Source: Cyathus striatus (lineage: Eukaryota > Basidiomycota > Agaricomycetes > Agaricales > Nidulariaceae). Taken from it: 64,000 nt of DNA. How positions within the stretch are numbered: position 1 is the stretch's first letter; every line of letters starts with the position of its first letter. Below are positions 23,625 to 34,282 of this stretch, piece by piece. The notes under the pieces were generated by a model, which ran no database searches, was not told the origin of the DNA, and saw nothing but the letters and a program-made list of their open reading frames with translations. The position numbers and the translations under genes are program-made. The stretch covers positions 3,038,001 through 3,102,000 of the forward strand of contig JAOVFP010000010.1 of NCBI GenBank assembly GCA_025738555.1. Reading direction: 5' to 3'.

Positions 23625-25599
23625 GCAATAATTGGATTCTAGATGAGGTGGAGTGAGTGAGAAATGAGGAGGACATACCAGTGCTATTCCATATGAGAAA
23701 TCTAGCTATTCAAAACCAACATACTCTATGTCTTTACATAAGGGAGAGGGCATGGGCAGAAGATGCTTGCCCTCATCACTTGGAAGACAAGGGTGAGACC
23801 AGGGAAGGGGAGTGGAGGGGAGGGAAGGAGGTAGAGGTGGAAGGTGATGTGGCATCAATGCCAGAGGTCAGTGCCATAGTTGTGACATAAGTAATGAGGG
23901 CAAGAGAGAGGGAGAGGTTGAGAGAGGCCTTGACATTGTCTTTCACAAGAGAAGGGGAGGGAGGAAAAGAGGGAGAGAGATGATAGAGTTGGATTTTTGA
24001 GTGACACTTGCAACATGAGCATTGGGAAAAGGGAGTGGCGGAGGGTGTACCATGCATTGTCAGCATGGACAGAGGTTGAGGGGGGATCTGAAGGGAGCCA
24101 AGTAGTGAATAAAACAGTAGGGGGAGGGGGGGGGGGAAGACACATGACAAACAGGTAGGGCTTTTTCCCCTAAAATGCACATATGAATGACTTCATTTCC
24201 CCACTATACTACCTTTTATGACATTGCAGGACTGCAGAATTGATACACATTGAACATATGGTGTGCTGGAGAGGATGTTGGAGGACTGCAGAATTGGTAC
24301 ACATAGAACATTGCAGGAAGCCCAAGGAAAAGAATGCAAAGAAAGGCAAGGGTCACCAAACCAAAGTGAAAGAGGTAAGTTGCCAATATTTCACAAGCTG
24401 TTGAACACTTACTTTTATTCATAATAGACAGTTCACTTCTATGTCTATACAGGCAAGACATCCAGGAGTTATTAGATTGGTAACTGGTACAATATTAGGT
24501 ACCCTGTGTAAGCTTTCCTTGAATTGCTTTACCTTATATGTACTTATCTTTTCAGTGCACAAAAGAGGAATCAAAAGGTGTAAATAGTTGTCCTTTAGAT
24601 TGTAGTTGAACAATGTGAAAATCCCAATTGTAGTAGTAGTAATACTTTGTCCTCTTCCTTTGGTATACATCAGTCAGTGTATGTCATTGACATTCCAGGC
24701 AAGGTATTTTCATTCGATTTCTGATGCACCATGTTGAGATCTACAAGGGAGTTGTAGGAGTGAGAGAGGCATCATATTCCTTGCTCATTCTTTAGTTGCT
24801 GTCATTGTCACCTTGCTCCCAATTTTTTGTTGTATTTATTTTAACCTCATCATCTATTGTTGCTCTCCCATTGACCATGTTATGATTGAATAAATCTTAT
24901 GAGGTATGATTTGTGTTTTTTCCCTGCATTTGAGATAAATCTATCATGGTGTTTTTACCACCAACATATTTATAAAGGTCATACATGGGGGCCGACATGG
25001 TGAAAGGGGTATACCAGATTTTTGGAATGTACATTTCTATCTATCAATTCTTGGAGTTTCATGTGAGGTTGGGAAAGTGTACTTGTTGCACATTTGATTA
25101 GACTCAGATTCATTTTCTTGTGTAAGTATATCTTCTATTTATTTCTTTTTCTACTCACCTTTGGAAGCTATAGGAAATAATAGGCTTACTTATGTAATGT
25201 ATGGCCCATAGTATTGTACTTATGTATTGCTATTACATGTACAACATTTGTTTTCTTCACTAGTAATTTCATCAACTCTCGGAAAAAGAGCAGAGTGAGC
25301 AACATCTTGAATGGTAATATGTACATGCTCGTTAGGTAAGATTTCATGACTATATGATTCAGCAAGAAACTGAATTAATATGAATCAGTAATATGAATCA
25401 GTACTACCATTTTATTCTCTTGCTCAATTTTTATTTCTTTGTCCAATGGCAAGGCTCACTATACTTAGATTCTTGATATAAATAGCTGAATGCCACAAGT
25501 ATCCTGAATTAATATAAATCAATAATCTCAATGTAAAGAATTAAGGCTAGCAAGTGGTGAAACTCACTACTGATCTTTAAGCTTTGATATTGATAATCC
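23625..25599. other. No gene recognised; local 53-bp duplication
   Basis: The purine-rich stretch 23,780-24,140 gives long open minus-strand frames without family resemblance. GGACTGCAGAATTG followed by TACACAT occurs twice, at 24,229 and 24,282. The remainder is AT-rich and shows no coding signal I can support. Confidence 0.4.
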
Positions 25600-26003
25600 A
25601 TTATGTCACTTAGATCACCTAATGATCACATATGATCACTTACAGATTTATTAGTATCACTAATAATCCATTACACTACCTAGATCACCTAATGATCACT
25701 TATGATCACTTACAAATCCACTAGTACCACTAATAACCCATTATGCCACCTATACCATCTTATGATCACTTATGATCATTTACAAATCCATTAGAACAAG
25801 TAATAGTCTATAGAAACTCATCAGTACTAGTATTCACCTCAATATGCCACCTATATCCCTAAATAATCATTTATGATCACTATTACAATCACTAATAATA
25901 TAGAACACTATATAATTTAGAGGTGATCATAAAACTCCATGCTTATAAGAACACATGATCATATAGCCAGGAGTTAATATAAAAATAGTTTGCTAATACT
26001 TAT
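25600..26003. repeat. Terminal fragment of the 9-bp-TSD element family
   Basis: Repeats of CACCTAATGATCACNTATGATCACTTAC lead into ATCATATAGCCAGGAGTTAATAT and a degraded terminus TTTGCTAATACTTATG, comparable with GCTGACACTTATG of the intact copies. No opposite terminus is visible nearby, so this is a remnant. The sequence 25,930-25,990 is nearly identical to 58,575-58,640. Confidence 0.6.
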
Positions 26004-26990
26004 GAGTGAGGCCCTTTAGTATGGCCACTCAGTCTTGGAACACACTGAGCAACTTCTGTTTCACTGGCCATCTTCATAAGCTTTGTGTGTGCTATGAATA
26101 CTGTATACTGAAATCGAAGTGTCTCAATTGACTTGTGTATACACAACCACACCCATATCTCTTCAGTATCTTAAATATAGTAATGAATATGAATTGATAT
26201 GTAGATGCTGCATTCAGTGATCATGAAGACACTCAAACTAGTAGGCTATGCAGGAAACAATGATGTAACTCGAAAATCAGTCAAATCAGTACTCCATATA
26301 GTGCTGCTGCAGAGTGTGATAAAGTGATAGTGAAGTGAAACTTTATGTCACTGACATGCTTCACAGTTGGCAGTGTGCTGTGATTCTGAAGTGACAGTGC
26401 TCAGAAGTAATTACTTATCTAATTATTAAGGGGTAGAATAAATGCTCTGAAGTGCTAGTGAGCAGAAACAAACAAGTGCTTGCAATTACAATCCCCACAC
26501 AGTCACTGTTCTGTGGTGGCAGCACAACTTCATGTGCTATTTTATGCATGCAAAGTTGTTATTAGAACATTTCATAAGTCTACCAATAACACATCAGTAC
26601 AGATATTCCTGATTTATGACTCTTGCACCACACCTATCCATCCCATTGATCTTGCATATGGTAATAGACATACAGCCTGTCAGCTCATTCACCAAATGGC
26701 AAATACTCCAGTTAGTAGTTAGTGCATGTTTTATTTATGGGGCTACTAAAAAGGAGTTGGATCGAAGTTGATGCATGAGGGGATACTATGTAATGTATAT
26801 GTATGGCTAGTATGGTCTCCCTTTTATTTGTCAATCAAGTAGTGTTCAGATGTTGGCTTTGTGATTATTCTACTTTAGGAATATTTTACTGATGGATGAA
26901 ATCACCTTTGCAAGAAGGTGTGACAATCGATGATCCTTCAGGACCTTTTCTTGTATAAATGCATGCACAAATTTGGTAGAACATACTGCA
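26004..26990. other. Upstream region of the WD40 gene
   Basis: No recognisable gene. The 80-codon ORF at 26,480-26,722 shows no domain. The stretch may include the promoter of the following gene, but no clear TATA box or start-site context is visible. Confidence 0.35.
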
Positions 26991-28263
26991 ATCATGGATC
27001 CCTTCTACATGAAAGCTTGGTCTTGCAGAGGTGATACCAATGGTTTGGTCAATGTTGTGTCATTCTCACTAGCAGGTGACTTTCTGGCAAGTGGAGGTGA
27101 GGGTGGTATTATCATTATCTATGCTGTCTACATAGAGGCTATTTTGCATTGCATTCCCATTCACTCCTCCATACTGTCCCTTAAGTGGGATCTATCAAGG
27201 AAGAACAGAATCTTCTGCAGGTGCACAAACAGAGTATGTATCATTGACAACTTCAAGGTATGTGTCTGATCTTTTTACTTTGAAAATTACTAATTTAATG
27301 GCATTTACTAGACTGGGATAGCTAGAGTATTAACAGGAACTCAGAATGCCCCAGCCTATGCTCTTGGTATTGCTACATCTGGCCAACAGCTTGCCCTTGC
27401 AATTGGAAATAAGGTTCATATTGTGCAGAAGCTTGCTGCCAGTATGCTTTTCTGAAAAATTTATGTGTTTGGATATATTCTAATTATCAAAAGGAAACTT
27501 TGCTACTTCCAACATCCTACCAGATCCTGACTCTTTCCACCCTGAGGAGTCTGGAAATAGTGTTCAAGCTTGTTCATTAGATTACTATTTGAGTGATGTG
27601 AGACTTCTCATAGCATACCAGTATCATGACATCATGTAAGTTCATTTTAGTTATATAGTATTGACTCCTTTGCAATAACTTTTCTTTATGCAGATGCTGG
27701 TCCCCTGACAAAACATTCAATTATGGAAGATCATTTACCCATTTAAGAAACTGTAAGCTTAGATCCTATTAATTACAATGTCATAATCTACAGTGAATGT
27801 GCATTTTTATCACTAAATGCAAAACACCTTCTCATCTCGGACTTCGAGGGAGGTATGACTACATACTCACTTGATACACTCCAAAGCATAACCAAAGTTC
27901 TTTATTTTAATGTTGATACAGGACAAGCTCATGATGAGCCACTCAGTACAACATTGTTAAATGATGGGTCCCATGTGTGTGGTAGTTTGCTCAGTTGGCT
28001 TACAATCTGGAGCATCAAATGCACTGCTATGTTTTAAGTCTTAGAAATTGATTATAAGTATAATTGGATATCTTGTTATTACATTCACCTTACATTGCCT
28101 ATTTAGAGGTGCCAGTGAAGGCTGTAGTGGTATTTAATGTCTCTGAGTATTTTGGCTTGCTGTTGACAATCATGATGTAGAACCTTCACCCCTGAGGAAG
28201 CCCTAATGATCTGTTCACTGCCACAACCACTGGGCTGAAGCCACAGATCAAGGTGTGGGTAGC
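26991..28263 (+). CDS. WD40-repeat protein, multi-exon, possibly decayed at the 3' end
   Basis: Proposed exons are 26,991-27,257, 27,312-27,441, 27,494-27,635, 27,694-27,752 and 27,794-28,037, with GT...AG introns of about 40-60 bp, typical of basidiomycetes. The product starts MDPFYMKAW and shows WD40 signatures: VNVVSFSLAGDFLASGGEGG, LSLKWD, CRCTNRVCIID, then ALGIATSGQQLALAIGN, LLIAYQYHDIMCW, AFLSLNAKHLLISDFEGG and LTIWS. WD40 propellers are protein-interaction scaffolds, and the partner is unknown. Exons 1-5 carry no premature stop, unusual for this window. After the stop near 28,037, further WD40-like sequence (LKPQIKVWVA, near 28,250) is out of frame, so the C-terminus is probably broken or needs another exon. 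A role beyond scaffold cannot be assigned. Confidence 0.65.
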
Positions 28264-28683
28264 AAGAACAGATACATTATTTATAACTACTAATCAGATG
28301 CACACTGAAATTTGAACCAAAATCATTCAGAGCAATCATCTAGTACTCATATTCAGACCACTCAGGAAAAGTGAAAGCTAAATATTCTAGTATTTCTTAA
28401 CATGCATGCTCATTTTCAAATTGTGCACAAGAACATGTGTGAAGAAGACAGTCTAGCCTTCAAGACTGCTCAATTTTCTATGGCCATATTAGGTCTTTTT
28501 GTATTTTCATGGCTTGTTAATCACATTTGAAACTATGTTACTAAATGTTGTATTTTATTTGTGAGGGGTGTCAGCAATTTTGATCGTTGAGTAGCAGGGA
28601 TATATGATTGTGGCAATCGCAGAAGCCAGGTGCTTATATGATTGTCTTTTTGTATGCATATTTGGAATTCTACTTACTTCAGG

Positions 28684-29215
28684 TGATCATAAACAATCAT
28701 TAATTTGTTTTAATTGAATATTACTATTGTATGTATGTATTAGATGATCATAAACATTCAATGACTGGTTCTAATTGATTATTACTATTGTATGTATATA
28801 ATGAATGATCATAAACAATCATTGATTTGTTTTAATTGAATACTACTATTGTATGTATCTTTTAGGTGATCATAAACAATCATTAATTTGTTTTAATTGA
28901 ACATTACTATTGTATGTATCTTTTAGATGATCATAAACAATCATTGATTTGTTTTAATTGAACATTACTATTGTATGTATTTTTTAGGTGATCATAAACA
29001 ATCAATGACTGGTTCTAATTGAATATTACTATGGTATGTATCTTTTAGGTGATCAATCCATTCTAATTGAATATTACTATTGTATGTATATATTGAATGA
29101 TCATAAACAATCATTGATTTGTTTTAATTGAATATTACTAATGTATGTATCCATTAGGTGATCATAAGCAATCATTGGATGATACCAATTGGATATTACT
29201 ATTGTACTAATGTAC
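28684..29215 (+). repeat. About nine 60-bp tandem units (left arm)
   Basis: Units of the form GATCATAAACAATCATT followed by TTGTTTTAATTGAATATTACTATTGTATGTAT start near 28,684, 28,744, 28,806, 28,868, 28,928, 28,990, 29,051, 29,099 and 29,159. The same array lies inverted in the right arm. A regular subterminal TGATCA array is what one expects of transposase binding sites, which is inference. Confidence 0.8.
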
Positions 29216-29234
29216 TGCTGATTTCCCTCATGTT

Positions 29235-29790
29235 ATGTTTGTCATGTGCTTCCTATGTTTCCTGTGCATCATGTTGTCACATTCTTCACATGTGTCACAC
29301 ATTTCCTGCTGCATCACAAACTTCCCATGCATCATGACTGTCATGAATATTCCCATGCTTCATGCATATTCCCACCCATCATACTCGTCACATTCTTTGT
29401 GTGCATCACACACATTCTCATGCTTTGCATTTGTCACATTCTTCCAGTGCATCATGTCTGTCACACACATTCCTGTGCTTCGCATTTGTCACATTCTTCC
29501 TGCACATCACATCTGTCACACATATTTGCACACATCACATTTGTCACATACATTCCCACGCTTCATATTTGTCACATATATTCGCACATGTCACGCTTTT
29601 CACACGCGTCACATTTGTCATTTGTCACACTTTTAGCGCTCGTCACACATGTCACATACTTACATTTGTCACACTTTGCACAACTATTATGCATTTGATG
29701 GGTGTCACTCTTTTGATTCACATTACATATTCTATGTGTGTCACTCATCATGCTCTTTGCATATGTTACATTTGTCACAATTTTCACAGC
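29235..29790 (+). repeat. TGTCACATTC array (left arm)
   Basis: Degenerate units containing CATTTGTCACATTCTT and CACACATTCC, spaced about 25-50 bp. The array is open in all three forward frames and gives His/Ser/Cys-rich ORFs that should not be annotated as genes. The inverted partner is at 40,701-41,260. Confidence 0.75.
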
Positions 29791-29909
29791 TCAGTGATGT
29801 AATTTGACTTTTGATATTGACAACATATCTAAATTTGAAAACTATGGTAAGTGAGGGATACTCAGCAATAGCATATGCATGGACCACTTCCTGATGTTGT
29901 CTGAGTAGT

Positions 29910-30110
29910 TACCTGGTTGATCCTGCCAGTAATTGTATGCTTGTTTAAAAGATGAAGCAATGCTGTGTAAGTATATGTATACACAATATATGTCAGAGAT
30001 ATGTACACATGTGGCAGTGTAGAAATGAAACTGATTGTGACACAATATCAGTAAGAGTTGAGATAGTTTTCATTTTCTCTCTGTATGAATAAATCAAACT
30101 ATCATGTAGT
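29910..30110 (+). pseudogene. 18S rRNA 5'-end-like fragment
   Basis: From 29,910 the sequence matches the universally conserved start of eukaryotic small-subunit rRNA: ACCTGGTTGATCCTGCCAGT, then TATGCTTGT, AAAGAT, AAGC, ATGC and GTAAGTATA at the expected spacing. After about 29,970 similarity is weak, although a GAAACTG block near 30,028 still fits. It is not a functional rDNA unit. It lies in the interior of the 9-bp-TSD element, suggesting capture. Copy 1 has related sequence downstream of this point but not the conserved first 60 bases. Confidence 0.75.
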
Positions 30111-30439
30111 CATATGGAGTAAGCAGATATGACTCAATAATGTGTATTGAAGATATCAGTATAACCAATAGTGATACATGAATCATGATCATCTAATGAC
30201 TGAGATGTGTAAGTTTGATGTGATGTAGAATCACATATTTCACCATTCTTTCACATTTTTTGTCCATGTGTGGGTCTATCACAAAATTGTTCAATATGAA
30301 AATGTTCAATGACATCATATCATATCTCTAGTCTTGATTGTAAAATGTCAATGGACTTATGTACACACTCTACATGTTTCATTCTAGTTCCTTATTATTG
30401 TTACACTTCCATAGTTTACTAATTGTCACATTCCATGTT

Positions 30440-30814
30440 TGTTAGGATTTCATTACTTATCTAATCTTTTATCTAATCTCATCTTATCTATATCATGTGA
30501 TTAGTCACATGACCTACAATGCAGACATCATGTGTATCAACATACATTACTCATCTTGACTGTGGGCACAGTTGCACAGTTTGGCCATATATAATACATG
30601 AGTTTCTAATGTAATTGCACAGTAGAACATGTGTTGTAGTGTAGGCTACTTACATGTGATCTCCTCATGGACTCTTTCTATAAATACAGACATTCTTAAC
30701 TAGTATTTGCTATTCTTGTGCTAGTTTATTCCAGATTAGCAATAAGACTCACTTCTTTTCTCTATTTGAGTGTTTAAGTTTGGCTTTGAGTATTTTGCTC
30801 ATCTGTCATTAACA
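30440..30814 (+). repeat. 5' LTR of the chromovirus
   Basis: 375 bp, starting TGTTAGGATTTC and ending GTCATTAACA. A TATA-like CTATAAATA at 30,679-30,687 could be the element promoter. Aligned by hand with the 3' LTR it shows 15 differences, all transitions, with no gaps. A primer-binding site directly downstream (AAAGCACAAG...) was not recognised as complementary to a known tRNA. Confidence 0.93.
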
Positions 30815-31693
30815 AAAGCACAAGAATCTCCTCATTCCTTGACCCCAAACTTTGCTTCTCTTACTGACCCCTGGCAAAACTTTTTCTATACCTCATTCCC
30901 TGTCTTGGACCTCTTAGACCAGACATACACCCCATTCAATAGACTTGTTTGTTGTGCTTGAATGCACGAGAGGATAGAGTAACATTGAGCCCAACTCTTC
31001 TGAATTACTAAATATCTTAGGCCCTCTGCCTTGGCATGGCACCAGTGACTGGGAAAGCTACCACATGTTGGCCCAGCTGGTTCTATCTGCAAATCAGTGT
31101 GCATGAGACTTAGGACATCTCACTAGTCTCCGAGCCCCTTTCAAGAGCATCTGTTACATTTCACCCTGGCACCTATTACTTGTTCCCAAACCCTTTGATC
31201 CCTCCAATCCTGATCCTATTACATTCCATCCACATCTGTACCTCTCTATACACCTCAATCTCAACCCACACCCTACACTCATTACCAATCTCTGAGAGCT
31301 GTGTTGGTGGACTCCAACGACTCAGATTTTGATCCCAACACATACCTTTCCCTTCACCAGATCCCAAACTATATCCCACCACCTTGTCTTCCCACTCCCC
31401 CTACACACCCTATTCTTTGAACCCTTACCATCATCACTGAACCCAGACACAACAACACATTAAGATTTAGTACTCCTACACAATACATATCACCCTTCGA
31501 ACAAGACTTCTATTCTCCATTAGGATATGAAACACTCTTAAACACTGTTCATAATGATGGTAGAGAATTACCCACACCTGTTTACCTCAACTTTGATCTT
31601 TAAAGAATGATCTCCACCAAAATCATTCTTGGTTTCATCACAGCCATAGTAGCTATTTTTATGAAAGATGAAATTGTTACATGATGGCAGAAC

Positions 31694-34282
31694 ATGACTC
31701 CTGCCAATAAACAAATGATCACCAATAGTATCTCTGCTATAACTCAGGGTGTCATAACAGAAATTAGACAAGGAATTAAGGAAGATCGACCTGAACCAAA
31801 GGAAAAAGTCAAGATCCCTGAAGATTATAAAGGAGATCCAGCAACAGTTAATAACTGGCTCTGACATATGGTACTCTATTTCCAAGAGAAAGGAATAGAT
31901 AATGACTGGAAAAGAATTATGATCACCTTACCTAAAATAAAGAAAGGAAAGGATAATCAAGCCCAAAGATGGGCAGATACATTTTTAGGAGATGTTATCC
32001 TGTTTAATGAAGAAAGAACAAAATGGAAAAAGGATCACAACGGAATGGAACCCACATACCAGGAAACACAGAAAGTGGATATTGCAGCAATGGAAACAAC
32101 TCCCACAATAAAACACAGTGGATTTGAACATCGACCTCCATTCCCAAGCTGGATTACATTTGTAGAATGAATGCAATTGTTCTTCATTTCACAAGAAACA
32201 CAGAATAATGCAATTGAACAGATCAATAAAGTAGTCCAGAACAATCAAAAAATTGAAGACTATACAATTGATTTTATGCAATGGGTCAACTTATCCAGAT
32301 TCGATAATATGGCTTTAGTAGATAGATATTGACGCAGAATGCATCCTTTACTAGCATGAAGACTTATGGAAGTTGGTGGACTTAAAGTCACTGATAAACT
32401 GATCATATGGATTGATAAAGCTGCTGAATTTGAAAGAAATTGTCGAGAAGCAAACCTGGGACAAATCCAACAGAATCCCTGATCACAAAACCAGAACTTT
32501 GGATGACCCCAGAATAATCCAAACCCCAGTGAAATGGGTACTTGTATTCTAGATGTAAATTCTGCTATGTTTCCACAGCAAGATCACTTCTAACTTGTAC
32601 AAAACTCCGAAAATGCGAGTGACAGGTAAGGTAGTGCTCCTCTTTATGTTAAGGTATTTTTAAGTTCACGTTTCAATCCCAAATGAACCAAACAATAATG
32701 ATTTATTGTAAGAAAAAGAAGTAATACTCTTTGTACTACTCCGAAATTGCAAGACTTTAATTAACACCTTTGTGCTAACTTAAATCCTTTGAACTGGTTG
32801 AAAGCAACCCTTTGCTTTCCTTGATTTCGCTTTACTCAAAATCCCAAATACTAGACCCTCACTGGAACCTCAGTCCTTTGTACTTTGTAGTAAACACACA
32901 ATTCCGATAAAATCACTTTAAATTCCTTTGAAACACCTAGACCAAAACCACTACCCTATACCTATGTACTGGGCAAGAAAGGCGCTAAGCTGCTTCCTTT
33001 GCCACCCTCTAATGTACCTAGTTATATACAGAATTGAAAAACATATTACAAAGCAAGTTCTCAGATCATAAATACTAAATATGTACAGTGAAAACATATG
33101 GAAACACTACTCTCATCTATTAGTCAGATCCTCATTACTATTGGTAATATTATTACCCAGGTCCAGGCTGTGAAGCACTGCGCATTAATCATTCATAACC
33201 AATCTCCTATGTTTCAGGACCTTAGATGTCCTTATCAATGCTATTTCTGGTTGATAAGCATCATTTACATATCTGATTGGTTTATCAGCCTGATATCGGC
33301 CGGAATCCCGTCCGTTACATTGCTAATCATGGTCGATTAACATGTGTTTCTTTCTAGCTTCGGAACGAGCCCAAGATCATCCATTTTCATGGAGATTTGA
33401 CCTCTGTATGCCCTCAGAATATATGCTGATTATTCCATTACTGCAATTTACCATTGATACAGTATATTACACTTGTTCTTTCGAATATATTTCATTCATT
33501 AGAGGTATGTATTACTCATAGACCAATATTTACATTCTGTAGAGTCTTGTACTCTGAGTAATGCATAGATTTCCTTATTAATATTCCATTATATCATGTC
33601 TGACTAATTGTTTAATATCATTCCTGTTGCCAAATAAACAATTATATCGGTCTTAGAACATAACAAACACCTGTACAAATCATGTGACTGATGCTAAAGC
33701 GGTCCATTTTAATGATTATATTCTCTTTCCTTTATTTCCAGGTTAGTGGTAGGTTGGACATTGGAGCACTTATACTGTATAAGTATATTTGTAGATGGTA
33801 TATGACTATGAATATTAAGTCAATTTGTTGAGTGCTTGCTATTAAATAGCAGTCCATGGATCTTTATTTATTATATGGGCTTCCTCAATGTGTTCAGCTT
33901 TAATGCTGAAAATGATAAAAATGCGCAATTTTATGCCTAAATGTGCAAGTGGCATCACACCAGAACCCAGCAAAATCAAAACACTCAACAAAAGACACCC
34001 AATCAATCCAACCTCACAGTATCACAAGGAGGAAACCACATGGACCTTGATCAATTAAAGAAAGAAGGACACTGTTTTTATTGCAAGGAGAAAGGACATA
34101 TGTCCAACACATGTCTGAAGAAACCTCGCAGCCCATATGTACAATGTAGTTTAAACATGGACAATTCGATACCTGTAGCTTTCACTAGTGGAGTAGTAGA
34201 ACTACCTGATGTCACTAAATTATCTGAAGACCAACAAGCTCTCCTTATTGCTCAATTGGGTTTTCCCCAAGGCCAGCAGTAA
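31694..34282 (+). pseudogene. Chromovirus gag, interrupted
   Basis: The frame starts at MTPANKQMITNS (31,694). It continues with a capsid-like region (IPEDYKGDPATVNNWL, FLGDVILFN) and ends with a nucleic-acid-binding CCHC knuckle, CFYCKEKGHMSNTC (about 34,070). TGA codons replace expected Arg codons, for example at 31,862. The 1.4-kb insertion 32,537-33,938 splits it. Joining the two sides at the duplicated AAATG gives an uninterrupted NPSEMCKWHH reading. Gag forms the virus-like particle that packages the element RNA. Confidence 0.82.
32537..33938. mobile_element. 1.4-kb insertion in gag, TSD AAATG
   Basis: AAATG occurs at 32,532-32,536 and 33,939-33,943, and removing the insert plus one copy restores the gag frame. 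The insert starts GGTACTTGTATTC and ends TTTTATGCCT. These ends are neither inverted repeats nor TG...CA. It contains more CpGs than the surrounding retroelement, so it is younger. It encodes nothing recognisable. It may be a non-autonomous or truncated element of unknown class. Confidence 0.7.

Noticed and set aside
23776..24180. Minus-strand Pro/Ser-rich ORFs
   Set aside because: They derive from a purine-rich low-complexity stretch; no domain, and two overlapping frames are equally open.
28684..29215. Possible CRISPR-like array (regular 60-bp units)
   Set aside because: Units are contiguous and similar along their whole length, without unique spacers, in a eukaryotic context and inside transposon arms.
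29235..29802. His/Ser/Cys-rich ORFs that look like zinc-finger repeats (HICHTYLHTSHLSH)
   Set aside because: The HxxxH spacing arises from TGTCACAC units. The same happens inverted at 40.7-41.2 kb and at 16.6 kb, with no conserved Cys2His2 geometry.
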